In this document: one piece after another, positions 38,368 to 46,552 of the stretch
Numbering within the stretch: position 1 is the stretch's first letter
Layout of the letters: each line of letters opens with the position of its first letter
Origin: a virus
Strand: one strand, 5' to 3'
Length of the DNA stretch: 52,530 nt
Virus record (IMG/VR): IMGVR_UViG_3300037245_003804
Coordinates: 1 to 52,530 of that record
Made by a program: the position numbers and the translations under genes
The notes under the pieces: model-generated
What the model saw: only the letters and a program-made list of their open reading frames with translations
Told to the model about the DNA's origin: nothing
Database searches by the model: none

Positions 38368-39549
38368 ATGAGCGTCGAACAAAATGAGCTAGAAAAAGTT
38401 ATAAAAAGCGTAGAAGCATTGAGAGAAGAAGTTACAAAAACTCTCCCTGATTATTCTAAAATAGAAATTATCCAAAAATCTTTAGATAAAATGGAAAAGG
38501 AAAGTGCAAAGCTAGTTGCTGAAAAAGCACAAGATAGACAAAAGCAAATAGAGTTGGAAGAAAAAATAGCAAACTTAGAAGTGACATTGTCAAGATCAAC
38601 TAAAATAGATGTCCACTATAAAGAAACTGAAACTTACAAAAATTTTCATCAGTTCTGTATGTACGGTGAAAAAGCCCTTCCTATCGAAACTAAACAAACG
38701 CTACGGACCGATATTGATCCGCAAGGTGGGTATTTAGTTCCTGTTGAGCTTGACAATATTCTTGTTAAGAAAATAGTTGAAATTAGCCCAATTCGGTCAG
38801 TCTCCCGAGTACGGACTACTTCAGCAAAAACATTAATTATCCCAATTCGTAACACTATCCCTACCGCTGAGTTTGAAGGTGAAGCCGAGGAAGGCATCGA
38901 AAGTAATTCAACCTACCAGGCTGAATCTTTCACCCCTTATCGCTTAACTTTTACCTCACCCATTACTAGAGATATGTTAATGGATGCTGATTTCAATATG
39001 GAAACTGAAATTTTTGGTGATGGTGCTGAAGCTTTTGCGTTCAAAGAAGGTAACCGGTTTGTATTGGGGACAGGAGTTAAACAACCTTCTGGTTTTCTTG
39101 CAGATACAAGGGTAACAGATTCGTTTAGAGATTCTGAAGTAACGGGAACATTAACCGCTACGGATATGCTGAGAGTAACAGGAGACCTAAAAGAAGGTTA
39201 CACACCTACCTATGTTTTAAATCGCCGTACATTAGCTGTTCTACGCACTGAGAAGTCCACTACTGGGCAATTCATATGGCTACCAGGTATTAATGGAGTT
39301 GTTGAAAATACATTGGCTGGTCATCCATATATTATTGCTAATGATATGCCTGACATTGCTACTGATTCATTCCCTGTTGCATTTGGTGATTTCATGCGAG
39401 GATATTTGATTCTTGATAGAACTGGTCTTAATATTATTCGTGATGATGTCACGCAGAAAAGGAAGGCTATTGTTGAGTTTACAATGATGCGATGGCTCAC
39501 AGGGCAAGTTGTACTTCCTGAAGCAATTACTGGTATCAAAATAACATAA
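38368..39549 (+). CDS. Major capsid protein, HK97 fold
   Basis: The protein has 393 residues. The first 85 are a coiled-coil delta domain likely to be cut by the protease. Then D-I-D-P-Q-G-G-Y-L-V-P, F-V-L-G-T-G-V-K-Q-P-S-G-F-L, and the end region with F-G-D-F-M-R-G-Y-L-I-L-D-R mark the HK97 fold. A 101-base gap upstream holds a ribosome site (TGAGG) and no other gene. Confidence 0.95.
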   Translation: MSVEQNELEKVIKSVEALREEVTKTLPDYSKIEIIQKSLDKMEKESAKLVAEKAQDRQKQIELEEKIANLEVTLSRSTKIDVHYKETETYKNFHQFCMYGEKALPIETKQTLRTDIDPQGGYLVPVELDNILVKKIVEISPIRSVSRVRTTSAKTLIIPIRNTIPTAEFEGEAEEGIESNSTYQAESFTPYRLTFTSPITRDMLMDADFNMETEIFGDGAEAFAFKEGNRFVLGTGVKQPSGFLADTRVTDSFRDSEVTGTLTATDMLRVTGDLKEGYTPTYVLNRRTLAVLRTEKSTTGQFIWLPGINGVVENTLAGHPYIIANDMPDIATDSFPVAFGDFMRGYLILDRTGLNIIRDDVTQKRKAIVEFTMMRWLTGQVVLPEAITGIKIT

Positions 39550-39585
39550 AGATTAATTTATTAATAATTTTTAGGAGAATTAAAT

Positions 39586-40005
39586 ATGGAATATGACTTT
39601 CATAATGATATTTCGCAGACTCTAGCTATAATTTGGAACACTCATACACAGACAGTTAGTTATGGGCGTACAATTGATACTAAGGGGTTTAATGCTCTCG
39701 AGTATATTGTCACTTCTGGTGCAATTACAGCAGGGGATTTTGCTGGCATTTTGCAAGAAAGTGATACAGGGGATTTTACAGGTGAAGAAGTTGCTGTTGA
39801 TCCTGAGCTAGTGCTAGGAAGTGTTAATTTTATTGCGACTACCAATAACAATGAAGTGCAACGCATGGGTTCAGTAGGTAAGAAGCGATATCAAAGAATA
39901 GGACTTAGCACGGCAGGTGGCGCTAGTGGACAATTTACAGCATCAGCTGTCCTAAGTGTAGCCCAGTCAATGCCTACTCCATTAACTGCGGGAATCCCTG
40001 CTTAA
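39586..40005 (+). CDS. Small virion protein, likely capsid decoration, copy 1
   Basis: The protein has 139 residues, with an AGGAG ribosome site. Shared with copy 2 are M-E-Y-D-x-H-N-(D/N)-I, G-F-x-x-L-x-Y, D-T-x-x-F-x-(A/S)-L-E-Y-I-V, F-(T/A)-G-E-E-V and V-D-P-E-L-V-L-G-S-V. Beta-rich, next to the capsid gene, and duplicated: this fits a decoration or head-stabilising protein, a role inferred from position. Confidence 0.72.
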   Translation: MEYDFHNDISQTLAIIWNTHTQTVSYGRTIDTKGFNALEYIVTSGAITAGDFAGILQESDTGDFTGEEVAVDPELVLGSVNFIATTNNNEVQRMGSVGKKRYQRIGLSTAGGASGQFTASAVLSVAQSMPTPLTAGIPA

Positions 40006-40024
40006 TATTAGCAAATTACCATAT

Positions 40025-40051
40025 CCCCTCTATTATTTATTAGTAGAGGGG
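40025..40051 (+). terminator. Hairpin after decoration-like gene, copy 1
   Basis: CCCCTCTA and TAGAGGGG form eight pairs around an 11-base loop. No U-run follows (GTTAATAA), so it may act as an RNA-stability element that boosts upstream messages. A near copy lies at 40511. Confidence 0.6.
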
Positions 40052-40080
40052 GTTAATAATTGATTGGAGATTTGTTAGAT

Positions 40081-40491
40081 ATGGAATATGATTTACATAA
40101 CAATATCAAACAGGTATTAGCATTAGATTTTGATACTCATGGTTTTACTAGCCTTGGATATACTATTGATACCGATAATTTTGGATCGCTTGAATATATT
40201 GTTCATTCTGGGCTACTCACTGAAGGTAGTTGGACTGTTAGGCTTGAACAAAGCAATACAGGAGCTTTTGCAGGTGAAGAAGTTACTGTTGATCCTGAAT
40301 TAGTATTAGGAAGCGTTAGTTTTGTTACCCCTACAAATAGTTATCAAGCACAACGCATTGGATCAATAAGTAAGGCGCGTTATGAAAGAATAGTTTTTGT
40401 TGGTAGTGACTTTCCTAACGGACAATTGGGCGCTGTAGCTGTTCTTGGGCTTCCTATATCCAGCCCTACAGGTGATGGTATTCCTATTTAA
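40081..40491 (+). CDS. Small virion protein, likely capsid decoration, copy 2
   Basis: The start at 40081 matches that of copy 1 (M-E-Y-D); the longer frame begins with TTG. The protein has 136 residues and shares most of the copy 1 motifs. The gene, its upstream leader and its trailing hairpin were all duplicated together. Confidence 0.72.
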   Translation: MEYDLHNNIKQVLALDFDTHGFTSLGYTIDTDNFGSLEYIVHSGLLTEGSWTVRLEQSNTGAFAGEEVTVDPELVLGSVSFVTPTNSYQAQRIGSISKARYERIVFVGSDFPNGQLGAVAVLGLPISSPTGDGIPI

Positions 40492-40510
40492 TTTTATCAA
40501 ATAACGATAT

Positions 40511-40537
40511 CCCCTTTATTATTTATTAGTAGAGGGG
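40511..40537 (+). terminator. Hairpin after decoration-like gene, copy 2
   Basis: CCCCTTTA and TAGAGGGG form eight pairs with one G-T, in the same loop context as the copy at 40025. AATTTTCAT follows, closer to a terminator. The G-T keeps pairing in the RNA, which argues that the structure is conserved. Confidence 0.6.
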
Positions 40538-40569
40538 AATTTTCATAATCAAATAGAGATTTATTAGAT

Positions 40570-41025
40570 ATGGATAATGTATCTGTTAAATTTTACGATG
40601 ACAGAAGGTGGTCTATTGATATAGAGCATCAAATACAAGTATCAAAAAATGAAATAGTACATAATCTTAGCCGTAAATTTGCGTTGAGAGTAGTAGAAAA
40701 AAAGGCAGGAGAAATAATAACATTAGATAAATCTGTGTATTCTTTCAATGAATTGAATAGATTGGATATGGATGAGTTGCGTAACATAGCATCATCTTAT
40801 AATGTGAAAGCAAGATCAAAAGATAAAATAATTGAAAAGATTATAAAAAATCAGATATATAATAAAGATTACTTAACAAAAGATATTGATTCCACAGCAA
40901 AGCAAGAAGAGATAATTTATATATCCGAGTGCAAAGAAATAAAGACCAACCACGAATATGATTCATTGCTGGAAATTGTTGAGTTAATAATTGATGAAAA
41001 TGAGATTAATGAAGTTCAGGAATAA
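40570..41025 (+). CDS. Hypothetical head protein with SAP/HeH-like segment
   Basis: The protein has 151 residues. The middle holds L-D-M-D-E-L-R-N-I-A-S-S-Y-N-V-K-A-R-S-K-D-K-I (about 76-98), a helix-extended-loop-helix of the SAP/Rho N-terminal type common in small phage head proteins. The N-terminus is beta-like. It may link DNA and head; no role is proven. Its leader repeats that of the two decoration-like genes. Confidence 0.65.
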   Translation: MDNVSVKFYDDRRWSIDIEHQIQVSKNEIVHNLSRKFALRVVEKKAGEIITLDKSVYSFNELNRLDMDELRNIASSYNVKARSKDKIIEKIIKNQIYNKDYLTKDIDSTAKQEEIIYISECKEIKTNHEYDSLLEIVELIIDENEINEVQE

Positions 41026-41149
41026 GGAAGAAATTCCCTACTTGAAAGATAAAAGAAAATCCAAACGCAGAACTAAATCACAAAAAGTGGAATATGTGGA
41101 CTCATTCAACGAATTTGTTTCCGGGCCAATTCGAACAAACAAGCGATAA
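41009..41149 (+). CDS. Possible very small basic protein overlapping two genes
   Basis: A 46-residue frame (M-K-F-R-N-K-E-E to I-R-T-N-K-R) bridges the gap between the SAP-like and connector genes, overlapping both in other frames. It is strongly basic (K-D-K-R-K-S-K-R-R-T-K-S), but no clear ribosome site was seen. It could be a spurious frame. Confidence 0.3.
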   Translation: MKFRNKEEIPYLKDKRKSKRRTKSQKVEYVDSFNEFVSGPIRTNKR

Positions 41150-41735
41150 TAATACGCTACAAAACTATCAACTATATGATGTTATAAGTTTAGGGCCATC
41201 GCCTGTATCATTAGAAGATATGAAGCTTTACTTGAGCGTAACAAATTCCGTCAATGATGTTTTAATACAACAATTAATTAATGCATGCACAAGTTGGGGC
41301 GAGCTTTATACTGCGCGTGATTTTAGAGCAAACAACTATAATTTATATCTTGATTTGTTTGCAACAAGAATAGAGTTAAGAAAAAACCCAATATCAATCA
41401 TAAATTCTATAGATTATTATGTTGATAACAACTTTGTAACAATAGATTCAGATATATACTATTTAAAAAATGGATTTCAAATATCAGAAATTTTGCTAAT
41501 AGATTCTGAACAGTGGCCCACTAATGGAGACACTATAGAACAAGCTATAAAAATTGATTTTACAACTAAAGCTGTAGATGAAAGGAAACTACAAATAGCT
41601 GAAGATGCAATAAAGAGACATGTAGCATATATGTTCGAGAATAGGGGCGATTGTGTTGAGTGCTCAGGATGCGCTGGTAGTGATGCTGCGAATGTTAAAG
41701 TATTATATGATATGTTGAGAATACCGAGGTTTTAA
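41094..41735 (+). CDS. Head-tail connector, gp6/phiE125 gp8-like
   Basis: The protein has 213 residues. The P-V-S-L-E-D-M-K-L-Y-L-S-V start, D-V-L-I-Q-Q-L-I-N-A-C, E-L-R-K-N-P-I-S-I-I-N-S-I-D-Y-Y and the E-x-A-I-x-R-H-V-A-Y-M end match this connector family, which forms the ring under the portal. The annotated start has a poor ribosome site, so a start inside the first 30 residues is possible. Cys-rich D-C-V-E-C-S-G-C near the C-terminus is unusual. Confidence 0.82.
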   Translation: MWTHSTNLFPGQFEQTSDNNTLQNYQLYDVISLGPSPVSLEDMKLYLSVTNSVNDVLIQQLINACTSWGELYTARDFRANNYNLYLDLFATRIELRKNPISIINSIDYYVDNNFVTIDSDIYYLKNGFQISEILLIDSEQWPTNGDTIEQAIKIDFTTKAVDERKLQIAEDAIKRHVAYMFENRGDCVECSGCAGSDAANVKVLYDMLRIPRF

Positions 41736-41736
41736 A

Positions 41737-42027
41737 ATGACAATTTTATTTCTTGATAGAACATTTGGTGGGCCAAGTCTTAATACACATAGTAGCCGTG
41801 GAGGCATGCATATTTATAGTGTGCGGGGTAACTTTGATGGTGCATCAGTAACACTTCAACTTTTAAATCCTGACGATCCTAATGTTCAATATACAAATGT
41901 TGAAAACTCAACTGTAACTGAGCCTATTGATAAGTCAGTTGAATATATACCGAATGGGTGGACTGTAAGGGCAGTTATTGCAGGAGCAGGAGACACCACG
42001 AATATATTTGCTAGTATTTCCACATGA
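41737..42027 (+). CDS. Small beta-rich virion protein
   Basis: The 96-residue protein has a beta pattern with Y-S-V-R-G-N-F-D-G-A-S-V-T-L-Q-L and W-T-V-R-A-V-I-A-G-A-G-D-T-T-N, a layout seen in small phage head-decoration proteins. It begins one base after the connector stop and overlaps the next gene by four bases. Confidence 0.65.
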   Translation: MTILFLDRTFGGPSLNTHSSRGGMHIYSVRGNFDGASVTLQLLNPDDPNVQYTNVENSTVTEPIDKSVEYIPNGWTVRAVIAGAGDTTNIFASIST

Positions 42028-42176
42028 TAAATGAAATGGGAAGGGCGCTTATTAGGAATGGCGACAATAATTTAGGTTATGATTTAATAGCACAAGGTCA
42101 AGAATCGGATGAATTTTTGTTACAAGAAGATGATTCCCTATTATTGCAAGAAAATTTTGATGGTATATTACTGTAA
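42024..42176 (+). CDS. Very small acidic protein in head operon
   Basis: A 50-residue frame lies in an ATGATAA overlap with the upstream gene, and its TAA shares a base with the next ATG (TAATG). It has L-I-A-Q-G-Q-E-S-D-E-F-L-L-Q-E-D-D-S and then L-L-L-Q-E-N, a repeated L-L-Q-E pattern. Perfect tiling between neighbours supports it as real. Function is unknown. Confidence 0.65.
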   Translation: MINEMGRALIRNGDNNLGYDLIAQGQESDEFLLQEDDSLLLQENFDGILL

Positions 42177-44083
42177 TGGCTGATAAAAAAATAAGTGAAT
42201 TAAGTTCTGCCACCACACCATTAAGTGGTATTGAAGTTATCCCATTAGTTCAAACTAATGAAACTAGAAAAGTCACAGTTAATGATTTAGTGGCTTCTCT
42301 AGTTATAACTATTAGTTGGGGAGAGATTCAAGGATCAAGTGTTTACGATCAAGGTGATTTAGGGATTATATTAAACGAGAAGTATGATAAAACTGGTGGC
42401 AATATAACCGGACCAATGATATCTTCATCAACGATAGTGGCTTCTTCTTTCAATGGATTGGTTCCAGTAATTTCTGGTCCAGGGACTAACGCTTTATTTG
42501 ATGATGGGGTTTATAAAGCAATACCTAGCCCTATTGATGGTTTGCAAGATGGCCAAGTTGTTGTAGCGGATGGCGATGACGATGTGAAAACAACAGGTAC
42601 TACTGTTTTCAATGTCAGCAATGCGATTATAACAACACAACATTTAGCGCAAGAAAAGACATTGAAGGTGTCAGCGTCTCGTAATTGGACACACATTGAC
42701 GTCGCAGGAAACCCTTCATTTTCATGTGCCATCTACAATCAGGAATCATTCATTGCTGCGGGTAACAACACCACTAACGTATACCGTAGCGTTGATGACG
42801 GGCTTACCTGGGCAACGGTAGCAACAGGTGTAAATGAGACATGGTCTGGAGCAACTTACAATTCAGAAACCAATACAACCGTATTAGCAGGCACTAATGC
42901 TAGCATCATTACATCGGAAAATGGCGGCCTTACCTGGGCACAACAAACCACACCTATTATCGTCCCCACCCCTAATTGGCAGGATGTAACCTATGCCAAT
43001 GGTCGCTATATCAGTGTGGGAGGGACTGGTACAGTTGGTAGCATCCTCTGGTCAAACGATAAAATAACTTGGAATATTGCCACTCACCCAGCTGTAGAGG
43101 TTCTTGATTCTGTAGCTTTTGGAAACGATGTATGGGTTGCGGTTGGTGGTAATACTGGCAGCGCATTGCTTGTTTCGTTTGATAATGGTGAGAATTGGAC
43201 TACCCAAACTATAACCTCCGGTTCTATTCAAAGTATAACTTTTGGTCAAGATATATTTTTATTAGCAGACACTGTAGGTGACCTCTACACTTCTCGAAAT
43301 GGACTAAGTGGAACGTGGGTTCAGGTTGGCAATTTTGGTGGTGGTGACACCGGCGCCACTTATTACGCATTGGGTCAATTTATTGTAGCTGGTGGCGGCA
43401 GTGCTATCCGTACATCATGGGATGCTCTCAATTGGACTTTACAAGTTACCTCCCCTGCTACGGCTAATCTGACCTATATTGCTGCCAGCGATAAATCTTT
43501 TATAGCCACATCGTCAAGCCCTTTTCAGGATATATACCGCTCCACTACGCCTGTCACTTCAATCAACGACATGTTCGAGTCTGACGGTGAGAGCGATTTT
43601 TCAGTGATACCTACTATCGGTCTCGCTTCGGCTAGAGCGGTCGCTAATGCCCAGGATGCTTCCGCAGCTCCAACTATAACAGTAATTAATACCGTCAATG
43701 TACCCGAAGAGATTACGGGTAGGATTGTTCTTGCGTCTAGCTTGAATAATTTATTCAATGTGACTAATGACGGTGCGCCTGCCACCAAACCCATGCTAAC
43801 TTATGTTGGGTTTAACCCAGGTATATTTTTATTAAATGGTTCAGCGGCTATTGATAACGTGGGTGGTGCGTCTGTTGGGGGTGCTATGGGATTCTTTTTG
43901 AATGGCATACCACTATTAGATTCATATATTGCTAATATGAATATTATAGAGCATATGAGCATTTCAAGATCAATCATTGAGTTAAATACTAATGATGAAG
44001 TAACATTTGGGGTGATAAATGAAACCAATATCGGCGACATGAATGTAAGTACGCTTTCAGTAACTATTGTTCAAATTGGTTGA
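42176..44083 (+). CDS. Virion protein with Asp-box (BNR/sialidase-type) propeller
   Basis: The protein has 635 residues. The N-terminus A-D-K-K-I-S-E-L-S-S-A-T is the virion-attachment start common to fibres. About residues 190-470 contain six Asp-box-like blades: S-V-D-D-G-L-T-W, S-E-N-G-G-L-T-W, S-N-D-K-I-T-W, S-F-D-N-G-E-N-W, S-R-N-G-L-S-G-T-W and S-W-D-A-L-N-W. A C-terminal beta domain follows. It lies among head-tail connector genes, so it may be a head or collar fibre that binds host glycans. Residues for sialidase catalysis were not identified. The propeller part looks more GC-rich than the ends. Confidence 0.78.
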   Translation: MADKKISELSSATTPLSGIEVIPLVQTNETRKVTVNDLVASLVITISWGEIQGSSVYDQGDLGIILNEKYDKTGGNITGPMISSSTIVASSFNGLVPVISGPGTNALFDDGVYKAIPSPIDGLQDGQVVVADGDDDVKTTGTTVFNVSNAIITTQHLAQEKTLKVSASRNWTHIDVAGNPSFSCAIYNQESFIAAGNNTTNVYRSVDDGLTWATVATGVNETWSGATYNSETNTTVLAGTNASIITSENGGLTWAQQTTPIIVPTPNWQDVTYANGRYISVGGTGTVGSILWSNDKITWNIATHPAVEVLDSVAFGNDVWVAVGGNTGSALLVSFDNGENWTTQTITSGSIQSITFGQDIFLLADTVGDLYTSRNGLSGTWVQVGNFGGGDTGATYYALGQFIVAGGGSAIRTSWDALNWTLQVTSPATANLTYIAASDKSFIATSSSPFQDIYRSTTPVTSINDMFESDGESDFSVIPTIGLASARAVANAQDASAAPTITVINTVNVPEEITGRIVLASSLNNLFNVTNDGAPATKPMLTYVGFNPGIFLLNGSAAIDNVGGASVGGAMGFFLNGIPLLDSYIANMNIIEHMSISRSIIELNTNDEVTFGVINETNIGDMNVSTLSVTIVQIG

Positions 44084-44100
44084 ATTTAAAATAATTAGCT

Positions 44101-44385
44101 ATGGAATGGAAAAAGCTATCAATTATATTTGCCGTGATTGTGGGTATTTCCACATTAATCAATATTGTTTTATCTATAATTGTCCCGAGATCAGAAATAA
44201 AATCAATGGAGCATGACATTTATTTGGAAATCAATAGAATTGAAATAAAAATGATGGAAAATGATATTGTAAGAAGAGAAGAGCAAAAATGCTCATTATT
44301 ACATAATGATATAACAGAGTTTAGGGAATGTATTTCATTGATAAAGCATAACGAAGCTCTTAGGTATATGAGCAGGAATAAGTAA
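44101..44385 (+). CDS. Small membrane-anchored coiled-coil protein
   Basis: The protein has 94 residues. A hydrophobic segment at about 7-29 is followed by an amphipathic helix (E-I-N-R-I-E-I-K-M-M-E). It sits between the propeller gene and the head-closure gene. Topology resembles an i-spanin or a small exclusion protein, yet the location is the head operon. Confidence 0.6.
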   Translation: MEWKKLSIIFAVIVGISTLINIVLSIIVPRSEIKSMEHDIYLEINRIEIKMMENDIVRREEQKCSLLHNDITEFRECISLIKHNEALRYMSRNK

Positions 44386-44387
44386 AG

Positions 44388-44777
44388 ATGCCACCTCAAT
44401 GTTTTAAAATAAGAAAGAAAAAAAGACAATATTGCATTGGTGATTTGAGGGATGAGATTATATTGCAAAATAGAGCAATAACACCTCCATTTAATGGTAT
44501 TGGGTTTTCTGAAACATTCACCAATCAAATAACTATATTATCAGCGATTGAGACTATAAGAGGAAAAGTATATTTTGATGGTGTTGGAACAGAAACACCT
44601 ATAACACATGAAATAGGGTTTAGGTTTATTGAAGGAATTACTGCCGAAACATGGATATTATACGATGAGAGGCGTTTAGATATATTGAATCTTGAAGATT
44701 TAGACGAAAGACATGGCTGGTTGTTGGCGCAATGCACGGATAGAGGGCTAGAAGTTAGAGAAGCATCACAACTATGA
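44388..44777 (+). CDS. Head-closure/head-tail adaptor protein
   Basis: The protein has 129 residues. I-G-D-L-R-D-E-I-I-L-Q-N-R near the start, F-R-F-I-E-G-I-T-A-E-T-W-I-L-Y-D-E-R-R-L-D-I and a final acidic E-V-R-E match the phage head-tail adaptor (SPP1 gp16-like) family. It caps the connector after packaging. It overlaps the next gene by four bases. Confidence 0.8.
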   Translation: MPPQCFKIRKKKRQYCIGDLRDEIILQNRAITPPFNGIGFSETFTNQITILSAIETIRGKVYFDGVGTETPITHEIGFRFIEGITAETWILYDERRLDILNLEDLDERHGWLLAQCTDRGLEVREASQL

Positions 44778-45268
44778 AAGTTAAGGTTTTACAAGATCCT
44801 GAAAATTTTAAGGTGTACCATAAATTGAATGGTATAGAAAAAATGACAAAACGTGCCGTTCGTCAAGGGATGTTCAGATGGGCTAAAGATTTAAAAATAG
44901 TAGCGAACAAAGCTATATTAGCTAAAGATAAAACGGGAAGAATTTATAAAATAAGAACAAAATCAGGAAGAATGAGAACACATCAATCATCTGCTCCAGG
45001 ACAAAGCCATGCTAATTTATCAGGCGATTTAAGAAAAAGTATAGGGTGGAATGTTATAGGTAGTGATAGATTAGAATTTGGGTATGGATTAGATAAAGTA
45101 AAGAAAGCGCCAGAATATGCGCAATGGATAGAATTTGGAACTGAGGCCAATGAAGCTGGCCATGTAAGGTTAAAACCCAGACCAAGTATACAAAATGCTA
45201 TCACAAAAACACAAGGAACTGCGGAAACTTATTTTAATGATGAAATTAAAAAAATAAATGAAAGCTGA
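44774..45268 (+). CDS. HK97 gp10-like tail-completion/neck protein
   Basis: The protein has 164 residues. A basic N-terminal half precedes G-Q-S-H-A-N-L-S-G-D-L-R-K-S-I-G, Y-A-Q-W-I-E-F-G-T, and R-L-K-P-R-P-S-I-Q-N-A, the typical gp10/minor tail Z order. It works at the head-tail interface. Confidence 0.85.
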   Translation: MKVKVLQDPENFKVYHKLNGIEKMTKRAVRQGMFRWAKDLKIVANKAILAKDKTGRIYKIRTKSGRMRTHQSSAPGQSHANLSGDLRKSIGWNVIGSDRLEFGYGLDKVKKAPEYAQWIEFGTEANEAGHVRLKPRPSIQNAITKTQGTAETYFNDEIKKINES

Positions 45269-46355
45269 AGAAGTAATAACATTATTGCAAGCATCATTAC
45301 CTACTATCAATAATTCATTTAGTGATAATTTTGTTATTTCATCTATAGAAAATAACACAGGAACTACCGTCACAGTTATTACATTAGACGACAATGGATT
45401 TTCATTGGGACAAATGGTATTAATATCAGGGGTTAACTCTAATGTTGTTATAGATAGTTTAACTAGGTTACAAGACGTTGGAACACTTATAACAAATACA
45501 GATCATGATGTAACGAATGGTTTAAAAATTATAGAAATAAGCGGCTCTATAGAACCTGAATTTAATGGAACTTTTACTATAATAAATGTACAAAATAGAA
45601 GAACGATAACTTTTCAAATGATAAATTCCGGTCCAACGGTTAGTACAGGATTTCCTATTTTAGTTAATGGGGAATCGATTTTCAGGGGATATAATGGAAT
45701 CCAAACAATTTCTAATATTGTAAATACAACAACATTTGAATACGAAATAACACAAACAGGATTACAGCCAGGAACAGGTAGCGATATGTTAGCTATTCAA
45801 GGCGTTAGGATAGTCGGAGGCGCCACAGTAGAAAGATGTGTGGAGGCTTATACAAAACAAGAAACATTACAAAATTGGTTGTTTGTAGTGTTGGGTGATG
45901 TGACAGCATCAAAAAGCAGACATATATCTGAAGATGGTGTTTCAAATCAACAACGTGGTCAACAAAACATAGGATTTTATCAGCAAATAATACAAACACT
46001 TTCTATTTATGTTTTTTTACCTACGGCAGATCAACTTTCAGGAAGAGCGGCGCGGGATGAATCAGAGGAAATTTTCAGAGACATATGCAGGTCAATTTTG
46101 TTTTATAAATTTGATTCTAATTTGTATGATAAAAGCAAAGGTTCATTAGCAGTTGAAAACCACGGATTATATGCTTATAATTCTGCATACTATGTGCATC
46201 AATATAATTTTGAGCAGACAGTTGATTTGACCTATGAAGATACGGTAGGTGCTAACGTAGACGTTGCTTTCAGGGATATAGAATTAATACTTAACCAAAC
46301 AACCGGGAATGAGCCTTTCACAGCAAAAATTAATTTGGACGAAATACCACTATGA
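45258..46355 (+). CDS. Probable tail terminator protein with inserted beta domains
   Basis: The protein has 365 residues. The ends resemble a tail-terminator/Mu gp37-type protein, with V-V-L-G-D-V-T-A-S-K near 215 and a Q-T-L-S-I-Y-V-F-L-P strand near 248. Between them (about 25-185) are two beta modules with G-Q-M-V-L-I-S-G-V, E-F-N-G-T-F-T-I and Y-N-G-I-Q-T-I, like the insert in the gp47-like protein. Position just before the DUF2635-like and sheath genes supports a tail-end role. The label is not certain. Confidence 0.65.
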   Translation: MKAEEVITLLQASLPTINNSFSDNFVISSIENNTGTTVTVITLDDNGFSLGQMVLISGVNSNVVIDSLTRLQDVGTLITNTDHDVTNGLKIIEISGSIEPEFNGTFTIINVQNRRTITFQMINSGPTVSTGFPILVNGESIFRGYNGIQTISNIVNTTTFEYEITQTGLQPGTGSDMLAIQGVRIVGGATVERCVEAYTKQETLQNWLFVVLGDVTASKSRHISEDGVSNQQRGQQNIGFYQQIIQTLSIYVFLPTADQLSGRAARDESEEIFRDICRSILFYKFDSNLYDKSKGSLAVENHGLYAYNSAYYVHQYNFEQTVDLTYEDTVGANVDVAFRDIELILNQTTGNEPFTAKINLDEIPL

Positions 46356-46552
46356 AGCAAATAAAAATAAATAAAGATTTCCTAAATTATAAGAAAGGAC
46401 AACTAATCAATGTGGAAGTTGATAGCTCTGGAATTGTATTGGAAAAGTACTGGAGAAGTAGATTAAAAGATTCTCATTATGATAATTGTTGCGAACTAGT
46501 AAGTGAAAGTAAAAAAAAATTAAAGGAGAAAGATAATGACTCAAATATCTGA
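46352..46552 (+). CDS. DUF2635-like small tail protein (Mu gp38 position)
   Basis: The 66-residue protein has V-x-x-x-x-Y-W-R-S-R-L-K-D-S-H-Y, which echoes the Y-W-x-R-R-L-x-D-G-D of DUF2635, the short protein encoded before the sheath in Mu-like tails. It overlaps both neighbours. Function is not known. Confidence 0.72.
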   Translation: MKQIKINKDFLNYKKGQLINVEVDSSGIVLEKYWRSRLKDSHYDNCCELVSESKKKLKEKDNDSNI

